A stretch of DNA of 64,000 bases. It comes from Amoebidium appalachense. Taxonomy: Eukaryota > Ichthyosporea. The notes under the pieces are model-generated. The model searched no databases. It saw only the letters and a list, made by a program, of their open reading frames with translations, and was not told the DNA's origin. Shown piece by piece: positions 46,228-64,000 of this stretch (the first letter of the stretch is position 1; every line of letters begins with the position of its first letter). The stretch lies in the NCBI GenBank assembly GCA_963693365.1, contig CAVNZM010000011.1:6324001-6388000 (forward strand), in the 5' to 3' direction. Both the position numbers and the translations under genes were made by a program.

Positions 46228-46883
46228 CTGGATAAGATCCACCAAATTTGGTCAAAAAAGATGCGGATGCGTGCCCCAGCGTCGTGGAATGAGGGGTTGG
46301 TTGGAAAGGGGAGTGGAAAGATGAATATGACGCGTGGTGGGGGTGGTGGCGGTCGGTTTTTTTTTTTTTTTTTTTTTTTTTTGTGGGGGGGGGGGGGGGG
46401 GGGGGGGAGAAAGGGGGAATTCTTAAGGTATCTGTGCATTTTTTTTTTTTTTTTTGCGGGGGGTGGGGGGGGGGGGTAGGGGGGGGAAAGGGGGGTTTGT
46501 TGTTTGGGGCGGGGGGGGGGGGGGGGGGAGGGGTGAGGCAGGAGGAGGAGGGGGGGGGCTGAATGCGCCATAAAGTACGAGGGGGGAGGGGCGGAGAGGG
46601 GGGTTTGCAGCAGGATGTTCGAAGGTGATAGTGGTAGGATGTGGAAGAGAGCGGGGAGGGGGGGGGGGGGGGGGGGTTCTTCTCGTGTGGGTGGAGTGGG
46701 TGGTGATTGGAAGGGGCTGAAGGAGCAAGAGCAGATGGTGGGAGAGCATGAGGAGTGAGGTGAGTTTCGATTGATGAGGAGGAGAAAGAGGGGCAAGAGA
46801 GAGAGGGATAACGGAATAAAGAGAGGCAGGCAGAGTAAGAAGAAGGTCATGGGAGTCAAGAATGTTCTTTTCTGTGTGTGTGT

Positions 46884-46915
<32 letters not shown>

Positions 46916-48619
46916 AGGGAGAGAGATGGCTTCGTTGACCTGCACGTCATGGATAGAGCACCCAAAGGTAAAACAAGAGGAACATAAAGGCTTTACTTGG
47001 GTTTGGGTTCCGTAGGCAAAACGTACATTTGTTACTTCATTGCCAAGAAAGTGGAAACTATATTTTCAGGCTTATACCCCTCCCCCTCCCACCCACCCAC
47101 CCCACCCCTGCCCCTAACCCCCCCACCCCACCCCGCCCCTCTCGCTACATCCCACCGTGGGCCTGGACCCTCCCCCTCCCCCCCCCCCCTCCCCCTACCC
47201 CCCCCCCCCCTCCCCTTCCTTTCTCCCCCCCCCCCCCCCCCCCCCCCCCCTCCCTCTCCACCCGTTGAAACCGAACGTAACACCAAACTGTTCAGCCATA
47301 CCACTGATCATTCTGCCTCTCTATAACCCGGTAAGTGAACTTATGCCAGGCTTGTCTTATACAGGATAGGGTAGGGTGTCCACCTTTTCCTCAGTGACGT
47401 ACACGTCTGGGGCCGACATTCTTTTAATTTTCGGTAGCCGTACTCTCCTAAGCTGAAGCTCAACTACCAATGGGAGACTTTATGGCGCTATACTGTGTGT
47501 ATGTATGGAATGGCAAACCTAGGATCACAGGAAAGACAAGACTCTTATAGTTCCGGGTGATAATCAAAAATATGTTTGACTCCACGATCCAAGAATCAAG
47601 CTTCCACTCAGCTCCTATTTCAAGCTTCTTTGCACGTTCACTGCCCTGGGCGACCTCGAAAAGAGCAAGCGATGCTCCCGGGCCCGAACGGGTTCAGCAA
47701 AAGAACACAAGAGTTGTGACTACAAAGAAAGGAAAGTGACGATATCAAGACAATGTTCGTGTTGTGGTCAAAATGGGTGTGTTCTTCCAGGTTTGCAGAA
47801 GATGCACGTGTTGAGCACCGATGTCACCAAACAAAGAAGCCCAAACAAAAGCGGCAGAGGTAAGAAAACGGCAGAAAGCGACGGAGAGAAGAAACGGGAG
47901 AATCAACAATCCTCTATCACATGCGCATCTCTCACTCTGTCTCTCTGTCACTGTGGCAAACAAAGGTCGTCACGGTGTACGTACAGCTCTGCCGGCCAGC
48001 TGTTTGATAGAGGCCCCGATCGTAAATACAAAAAAAAGCCCTCTGATGTGGCCAAGTTCAATATTTCAAAAGAAGCGCCGACCTAATAACAATGAAGATT
48101 GATGATCGATTGGAATTCGAGATCGGGGCGTGAGCCATTCCGTCACCAGGAGACTATTCTCACCAAAAGGCCTACATGATATACACAACTTTAAGGTGTT
48201 TAGTAATTGCTTTATTCCGCTTTTTTGCCTTTAAAATAGATCAAAAGAGGTTTTAGTGTGCATTAAAATCAAGTTGGTTTCAAAGTAATCGGCGCATCGG
48301 CATCTTGAACGGTCGTCATTGATTGGTCCAACGCGCAACACTGCGGCTTCAAATCTTGCGCACTTACTTATCAGGCCCTAAATTCGACCATATGAGTGTC
48401 CACAATGTACATGGAGGGCGCCGGTATCATGCAACTTGTACACGATGTTCTCATATGTGCAGGCAAAAAAAAGGTGCAAAAGGGGTAGAAAGAATTGCTG
48501 TATTCTTAAATTTACAGATAACGAATAATAGATTTATGAGTAATCACATTTGCTATCGATAAAAAAGGTCCTTAAAAAAAGGTGTTGCGAGCTTCAATTG
48601 GAGCCCCGCTTGAATATAT

Positions 48620-48790
48620 ATTTTATATTGACTTTATTGATCACAATGCTCATGAAAAGAGATGCAATCCGGAGATATCACAGATAACTCAGAGAAGAAA
48701 ATACAAAAATCCCTACTCATGGATACGGAGGAGATAACGACTCAAATAATCTTCTCTTTCATGAGCATATCAATAAAGTCATTAAAAAAA
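48620..48790. repeat. Inverted repeat (arms about 30 bp) at the end of the retroelement-like ORF
   Basis: The left arm, TGACTTTATTGATCACAATG plus CTCATGAAAAGAG (48629-48661), pairs with the right arm (48753-48782), which lacks the central CACA. The right arm overlaps the C-terminal end of the minus-strand 230-codon ORF. Confidence 0.8.
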
Positions 48791-49451
48791 AAAAATCATA
48801 CACCCTAGAAAACTCGTTAAACATACGGTGGTGTAACAGATAGTCAATAGAAGTAATATCAGGATGATCTAAATAAGCTAGTCTGCGAATTTCTAACGGA
48901 AGAATCTGAGATAAATAAATACATTTATCTAGATGTTTACGAGAAAAAGGTTCTGCACAAAAGTGACACAAACATTTATGGAAACTAAGGTTACAACGCC
49001 AAAATAAACATTTCCAAGCAATATCACAAGAAGGGGTTAGAATTGCAAAATCGGCAAGTGTGGTAGGTTTACGAGAGGAAGGATGAATATAAGTAGCTAA
49101 TTTACATAACGATTGTAGAGAAAATAGGCGAATCTCTAATATAAAAAGAAGCACAGGCTCAAGAGTCCTACCATGATATTCTTTATCAAAACGATGAAGC
49201 AAAGGATATTGAGTATGAAACCAAGTAACATACTGCTGATAAATAGGGGAAGAGAAAAATAAAGGAGACAAATATTTAAAAGGATATCTCTGAATGGGAG
49301 ATAGATTGGGTACAGCACGAACATTAGAAATGGGAACAGGGTCTATACAGGTAAATTTGACAAACACCCCTGTTGCTATTTTTTGATTGGATTTACCCTT
49401 ATCTGGTGGAGTCACCACGAGAACCGTGACGAGCTCTGGCAGCTGAGTCAA
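48759..49451 (-). CDS. Uncharacterised 230-aa ORF, possibly a retroelement C-terminal remnant
   Basis: A single open frame of 230 codons in AT-rich DNA, unlike its G/C-tract surroundings. The middle and end carry a Cys/His cluster (CNLSFHKCLCHFCAEPF, then H-x3-C) followed by SIDYLLHHRMFNEFSRVYDF. That arrangement resembles the zinc-knuckle tail after the reverse transcriptase of some LINE elements, but no RT motif is visible. The start at 49451 is only the first Met. It could also be a chance ORF or an unknown gene. Confidence 0.4.
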   Translation of the reverse strand: MTQLPELVTVLVVTPPDKGKSNQKIATGVFVKFTCIDPVPISNVRAVPNLSPIQRYPFKYLSPLFFSSPIYQQYVTWFHTQYPLLHRFDKEYHGRTLEPVLLFILEIRLFSLQSLCKLATYIHPSSRKPTTLADFAILTPSCDIAWKCLFWRCNLSFHKCLCHFCAEPFSRKHLDKCIYLSQILPLEIRRLAYLDHPDITSIDYLLHHRMFNEFSRVYDFFFLMTLLICS

Positions 49452-50651
49452 CTGAGACTTCGGAACTGGTGGAGAGCTAGCGGAAGGGCTTTCTAACTGC
49501 TATAGGATTGGATAGGTGTGCTTGAATATCTCTTGGTTTAACGTTTGTGTTTAGCTTTATAGGCGTAAGCGAAGGATTTTTACCAGCTACCCGTTTATTT
49601 CCGTGCTTTTGAGTTCACAAGTGGGACGGAGTTGTGCGTCTTCTCCGGCAAAGTGGAGCCTCTAGTGGCAGGTACATTCAAGCGATCAATTCGTTCCCAT
49701 GGTTTCGTTGATGTGTGGCTATCTAACCATTTGTCCTCTATTCAAGGCAGGAAACACAGAGGATAGAATTTAGTCAAGATTTGCGTTTGAATAGACTCTT
49801 CGGTGTTTCTTTTTGTGTGTGTGAAACGAGTGAGGGCGCTGAGTTGGATCTGTGCATTTTTAGTAACCGGCCCTTTTCAACGGGTCTACCTGAGTAGTTC
49901 CAGGTTCTTGTTACTGCGTGACCGGACGATGTGTTCCTCTGGTCGCTTTTAAGAGACCCCGGAAGCTGGAATCTTGGAGACGAAGATCTCCAAGGGGAAT
50001 TTGGCTTTGCACTTGCTCCGGCATCATCCGGTTGTTTGTCTCTGGGATCTGGGTGTTGCCGTGAGCGAGGTTACTCATCCTCCGTTTTCATTTTTGCCAG
50101 GGATAGTCTCTTCTACGCAGCTAAGACCAGAATACGTCAAATCAAGGGCACATACTAGCCGTTTCCACTATTGTGTAAAGGTAAGGATTGAATGATCACT
50201 TCGGAGAGTAACCGAAGGAGTGAGAGTGAAAAAGTGCTGAATGTGAAGGTTAGCAAATAGGAAAGGAATGCAGGCACGACGAGCTATGAAACACTGTGTC
50301 ATAACTGTAATCAATGAGTTCGCTGTAATAATGGAGAGCTGATCACTAGGTATACACGTGTTGCATCATCACATAATGCCGTTTCTGCTCTTCATTCACA
50401 TCTTCATTTTAGTTTCCTTGTCTGTAAGGCGCTTGATTTCTCCTTTTCCCCTTCATCCTCCTTTTTCCAGCTCCAGATTTCGAGGTTCTCTTTTTGAACA
50501 ACCACTCATTCTCCGTTGCAGGTATATATAACACGCTTGTCAGCTGAGGGCAAGGGAACGGTGCGACATGTTCCTACTTGAGCGCATCACGGGCTGAGTG
50601 TTCTCATCACTGCCCCCTAGTTCTGCCTTTACGGCTGAGTGGGGGAGTAGT

Positions 50652-59809
<9,158 letters not shown>

Positions 59810-59964
59810 CCTGTGTTTGACTGTCTTTGGCTAGTTTGTTGTTTTTGATGTTGCGTTTCTCCTCCTCCTTCTTGTTGTTGTTTTTTCTTTTCTTTTCTTT
59901 CTTTTCCTCTTTTTCATTTTCTTTTCTTTCTTTCTTTCTTTCTTTCTTTCTTTATTTATTTATT

Positions 59965-60004
<40 letters not shown>

Positions 60005-61665
60005 TTTTTCCTGTGGTCATCCCTCCGACTGCCTTCGTCATGATGCGTCAAATAGTTCTATTTTTCTTTCGTTCCTCCCTTTCTCTTTTTTTCTTTTTTG
60101 CTCGACATCTTGGTTACCTATTTGACCTATTGCAGGCAATAATTGTTGTATTACTCTTGCAGATACTGTTCATTTATCTTATGATTTGAGTATGGCTATG
60201 TAGTACTTTTATCTGTCGAATGATTGCCGGCGAGGTGTTTCAGTAGGGACAGTCCTGCAAGGTTCCGCCCCCACCGTGTGGATGTCATATTTTTAATATG
60301 GACATAGACATATACATATATTATATATTACATAACATATACCCTTGTTTGCCGATAATTGGAATATCGCCCCTGGTTTTGAATTAGCTTTGGCAAGCTT
60401 CTTTATAAATTTCACATTTATTGCCTTTACCTTATGCGTTTGTGGTGCTACCCTATAACTAGCAGTGTTGCCAGAGACAGCTTGGTAGAAGAATTTAAAC
60501 CCCCTCGGTTGAAGTTGTGGGTTTTGTTTAAATTTCGCATTTAGAATATGTGTGCACGTCGAAAATGGCGGGGCTTGTGATGAATCTGGCCACTATTGTA
60601 TATACCAAAAACGTAGATGTGCAACGTTAGCCACGCTTGAAAAACTGACCAATATAATGTCGAGTGCGCACGTCATACACGTGTCATCTTTAATGGGCGC
60701 CACTGAACTACATCATGCAATACACACAGGTGCGTCCACATGCGCACAGACACTTTAATAATACATCACTAGTTGCACACACACACCCTCCACATGTGCA
60801 TGTTACTCATAGGCATGTGTCCGTACACGTGCAAATAGCTCGTGCAAACACAAACACGCAGGGCACATGCGCACACACACACACCCGTGCTCTGCACACA
60901 CAAACACAAACACCCACATACATACACCACACACACACACACACACACACACACAGGCACACACAGGCACACACGCACACATACACACACACAACACACA
61001 TACACACACCCTGCCTGGGTTAGATGAAGTATAATATAATCCGGCCACCGGCCGGTGCCCTGTTGCAGTGCGGCGCGCTTGCACCGACCCGACCCGACCC
61101 GTTTATGATCTTTCGAATCGACCCGGAACTTGCTCTTTCAGCGCGATCGCGAGGGCCGTGATCGCGATCGATGGGAAATCTCCTTATCGTGTGCATTCCT
61201 TTGGGTTATCTTTCCGTCGAATAAATCCAGTCAAAAGAAAAAGGTTTCGGAAAAGCTGAAACGCGTGAACGAGAGGCCAGAAGAAAGCCTCATTATTAGT
61301 AAGTTTCAAACCGAGAATTTCGATTGTTAGCAAGCAACTTATCAAGAAGTAGCAGATGCATTTCGATGACAACGAGCTTTATACAGTAGAGGAAGGCTTG
61401 GCGTGGGAATTGATCTGTTAACTTCACCTCCATCCAAGTGGGTGTGCGTGCAGACTTGTTCGTCAAGATTCCGACTGCACCATCTGAGTGATGCCAAACC
61501 AGTTGCATGTTTAACTTAGCGGCACACTTTTCTTGATTTTGTGGAGCCCAACGGTTACTATGCACTTTGGAAGAAGGTAGTGTCTTTTGCAAACAATCTT
61601 CAACTAATGTTAGGGATCCGGCTTTCCACATGTCTGTAGCAGGGAAATAAACATGCACATAAACC
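59810..61665. other. Spacer between the AT-hook gene and the last gene
   Basis: Begins with a pyrimidine-rich (CTTT)n tract at about 59880-60010, probably 3' UTR. 60020-60770 is unique AT-rich DNA, including an (AT)-rich stretch near 60310. 60775-61010 is interrupted (CA)n. 61085-61170 is GC-rich with (GACCC)n and GATCGCGATCGA palindromic sequence, a plausible promoter-proximal region for the plus gene at 61666. Confidence 0.55.
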
Positions 61666-63784
61666 ATGGCAGGAAGCGGAGGTAGTGACGAAAGAACGAG
61701 GTATGCCCTCGTTAACCGCCCTTCTCGCGAGGGGAAGTTTAGGCATGTTGCCAGGGGCGAATACACCTTTGTGGAGTGGTTGTGGTCATGGGTGTCAAGT
61801 AATTCGGTCGTCCACTATTCCCTCTCTTCTGGTAGTGATCCTGGCGAACTGCCCCTTCCAGCTACAAGCGGGGGATCTCGTGCTGTGGTGACCAGGCGAC
61901 AAGAGGTAAGTCTAGTTATTTTTTTTTTTGTGTAAAAAAAAGTTATCCAAAGTTATCCGGTCTTGCTGGGCTAAAAACACATGCATTTCTAGCTTCGAGC
62001 CCAGACATCTACAGCTGAATTTCTTAATCCTTTTCTTGCTCTTTGACGTGTGTAGAAAACCTACTAGGAATTTTCTCTCCCTGCATAGGTTATCATCCAC
62101 ATACTGTTATAACTCTTGTGATTTACTGTGCCTGTTTATCCTGCCACGTCTTTCTCTGACTCTTTGATCAGAGACTTTTGGAGCTCAAGAGTTGTAAGAA
62201 GAGGTTCACGTGTTCGGTGACGTCATCTGCTTGCTTTAGAGGGTTTCCTTCACGCTACCCCTGTGCACATAAGCATACACGCACTAACAGACCACACTCA
62301 CTTGAGAGTCCAGAAGGAGTGTCACATACACCGACAAAACACACAGTCCCCCCCTCCCCCCCCCCCCCCCCCACCTCCCAGCACACACACTCACGCACAC
62401 GGACACACACACACACACGCACACGCACACACACTGACTACGCATACACGCACGCACACACATGCACACACAGACATACAGAGGTGCACACACGCACATA
62501 TATCCACACAAGATCACTACACGATGTCTTTCATGGAGCTCTACGCTGCCACTCTTTGCTATGCACACATCCACCAACCAAAGAACTCCCCCCCCCCCCC
62601 TCCCCCCCTCCCCTTCCACCCCTCCCCACCCATCCACACACCCAGCCCGGGAATCCCCATGAACACGCACACAGACACACATCTGCACACAGCGTCTTAT
62701 AGACATCTGGGACAGTTCCGAAATCCCCCCCCCCCCCCCCCCCCCCCCCCCAACATCCTCCCCCCCCCCCCCTTCCCCCCTCCCCCCCTCCCCCCCCTAA
62801 AACGTCTTCCATCGAAGGTGTCGACCTGTGCTATGTGACTTATTATAGACCCCCCCCCCCCCCCCCCCCCCTTCCTCCCCTCCCACCCCTTCCTCCCAAT
62901 CTGACATACCCCCTTCCCCCCCAATCTGCATGATGTTGTCCGTCCTGAATGTGTCCTTCGTAATCTTTAGCATATCTCCCCCCCCCCCACCCCCCCACCC
63001 CCCCACCCCTCTGAGGATGGGCTCTGCTTATGATGCATACCCTTCGTGTGATCTGCACTCTGCATTGTGTTGTCTGTTGTGATGTTCGTACTTTGACTCA
63101 TTCCCCTCCCCCTCCTAAGCCATTCCCCTCCCCTTCTCCCCTCCCGTCCCCTCCTTCTCCCCTTCCGTCCCCCCCCCTTCCCCCCTCCCCCCCCCCCCCT
63201 GCCCCTTCCCCTTCCCCTTGTTTTTCCCCTCATCCTCTTTCCTCTGTCCCCAACACCGATCAATTTCTCCGTTTCCCCCCCGCCCTTTCCAGGGGTTGTT
63301 TGATTGGGTGTTATTAATTCTATTTATTATGGTTCGATTTCGTTTTTTTTTTTTTTTTTTTTTTTGGGACGCCTACGGTTCTTGGTGTCTCCTCCATATC
63401 ACCAACCCTCTAACGCATACATCCCCCCCCCCCCCACCCCCCCCCCACCACCACCACCACCACTACCCCTCTGCCCCCCCCCCCCTCCCCCTCCAGCCCT
63501 TCTCCTCTCTCCACCCAATCCATTGACCAAACACTGATCAATCTCTCCGTTTCTTCCCTTTCCTTCTCCAGGGGATATTTGATTGGGCGTTGGGCTGGCT
63601 TGGTATTCCCACCGTCGTGAGACGGTGCCTACCCGGTGTGGCCACTGGCACAAAGTCATACATCAAGTACTCGAGACTAGCCGCTAAAAAGGTAATTTAT
63701 CATTTTAAATTTTATGATTTTTGGTGCTGTAGATGTGTATATGATTGGATAATGAATGTATATGGATTATAGTTTAGCAAAAAT

Positions 63785-63820
<36 letters not shown>

Positions 63821-64000
63821 TTTCCTACTTGGGCCCCCTATTGAGGATGGGTTCTGCTTGTGTTACATTCTGCACGCACTGCTGATTTTGCATGTTTGAA
63901 TATTTTTTTTTCACGTGCCCTCTACCGTGTTTCTCATCGTGTAGTGGTACTTCGTGCCGTGTTCCGCATTCAAACCCCCCCCCCCCCTCCCTCCCTTTGC
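61666..64000 (+). CDS. Unrecognised gene, 5' part (runs off the window)
   Basis: I do not recognise the product. Exon 1 (61666-61905, 80 codons) starts with ACCATGGC context and ends at a consensus donor GAG|GTAAGT. It encodes MAGSGGSDERTRYALVNRPS, then GKFRHVARGEYTFVEWLWSWV and a Ser-rich stretch. A phase-0 exon at 63572-63691 (acceptor TTCTCCAG, donor AAG|GTAATT) encodes GIFDWALGWLGIPTVVRRC and a basic end (KSYIKYSRLAAKK). A 22-nt candidate at 62172-62193 would change phase and is left out. Continuation beyond 64000 is expected. The aromatic FVEWLWSW and DWALGWLG segments could lie at a membrane, but no clear transmembrane helix is visible. Confidence 0.45.
63252..63325 (+). pseudogene. Decayed copy of an acceptor/exon 5' end of the last gene
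   Basis: Matches 63524-63598: both have AACAC.GATCAAT.TCTCCGTTT, a pyrimidine tract, CCAG|GGG and TTTGATTGGG.GTT. After about 22 nt of exon-like sequence the similarity is lost. It is the acceptor-side counterpart of the donor-side fragments in the other genes. Confidence 0.82.
63370..63430 (-). repeat. Dispersed repeat, family A, inverted fragment
   Basis: GGTGTCTCCTCCATATCACC and AACCCTCTAACGCATACATC followed by a C run are the inverse of the family A start (GATGTATGCGTTAGAGGGTT, GATATGGAGGAGAC). Confidence 0.87.
63840..63985 (-). repeat. Dispersed repeat, family B, inverted copy
   Basis: GAGGATGGGTTCTGCTTGTG through TTCGTGCCGTGTTCCGCATT and CAAACCCCCC is the inverse of the family B 5' half, ending in poly(C). 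A related inverted copy spans about 62925-63105. Confidence 0.85.

Larger units (their letters stand above)
46228..50651. other. Intergenic region between divergent Sec14-PTP and AT-hook genes
   Basis: 46340-46920 is poly(T)/poly(G)-rich. 46997-47290 is C-rich. 47300-48750 is unique DNA with only short ORFs. 48620-49451 carries an inverted repeat and a retroelement-like ORF. 49500-50650 is low-repeat unique DNA. The missing 5' exon of the Sec14-PTP gene should lie toward the left of this stretch, and both promoters somewhere in it. Confidence 0.5.

Noticed and set aside
46930-46980. Short minus ORF MGALSMTC ending at a CAG|GTCAAC as first exon of the Sec14-PTP gene
   Set aside because: Its phase (2) does not match the phase-0 start of the 46227-46096 exon.
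61296-61766. 156-codon minus-strand ORF overlapping the start of the last gene
   Set aside because: It has no recognisable domain or splice support; the plus-strand ATG and donor at this place are stronger. A divergent or overlapping gene cannot be excluded.
62510-62560. Possible exon reading YHYTMSFMELYAATLCYAH in the last gene
   Set aside because: It is phase-compatible only with a 22-nt micro-exon and has no donor before CA-rich sequence.

Overview
The window looks like nuclear DNA from an intron-rich eukaryote. Genes are split into many short exons (22-1,000 nt, one about 2.9 kb) with GT-AG junctions, separated by introns of 0.1-3 kb. These introns are packed with (CA/GT)n microsatellites, 15-75 nt poly(G)/poly(C) tracts and dispersed repeats. 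A Sec14(CRAL-TRIO)-tyrosine phosphatase fusion of PTPN9/MEG2 type, a forkhead-type protein and a COA1 homologue together point to Opisthokonta. An animal or unicellular holozoan relative (for example an ichthyosporean-like lineage with expanded introns) fits best; this is inference from gene content only.

Layout. (1) 1108-13439, minus: a 12-exon, ~672-aa forkhead-type protein with a divergent recognition helix. (2) 13440-16529: repeat-rich DNA with no recognised gene. (3) 16530-18392, plus: two-exon COA1-like mitochondrial protein. (4) 19608-23354, minus: four-exon pyridoxamine-phosphate-oxidase-like FMN protein. (5) 24142-26340, plus: a minisatellite and a decayed non-LTR retrotransposon 3' end (RNase H plus a zinc-knuckle-like tail), ending in a (GT)n tract. 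(6) 26492-26983, plus: the broken 3' end of a ribokinase/PfkB gene. (7) 28640-46227, minus: a 17-exon Sec14-PTP gene whose 5' end was not found; two short inverted-repeat elements lie in its introns. (8) 46228-50651: intergenic, with a 230-codon retroelement-like ORF and an inverted repeat. (9) 50652-59809, plus: a large AT-hook, glutamine-rich nuclear regulator with an array of 36-nt mini-exons. (10) 61666 to the end, plus: the start of an unrecognised gene.

The most striking theme is that local tandem duplications straddle splice sites in four of the five longer genes (forkhead, Sec14-PTP twice, AT-hook, and the unknown gene at the right end). Most copies are decayed pseudo-exons. In the AT-hook gene, three copies are intact, frame-preserving (36 nt, phase 0) mini-exons that would extend a Gln/Met-rich helix.

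The genes do not form a pathway: there are two nuclear regulators, one signalling phosphatase, one mitochondrial assembly factor and one flavoprotein. Exon joins were derived by hand from reading frame and splice consensus. Every exon junction given for COA1, the PNPOx-like gene and the Sec14-PTP gene keeps frame exactly.
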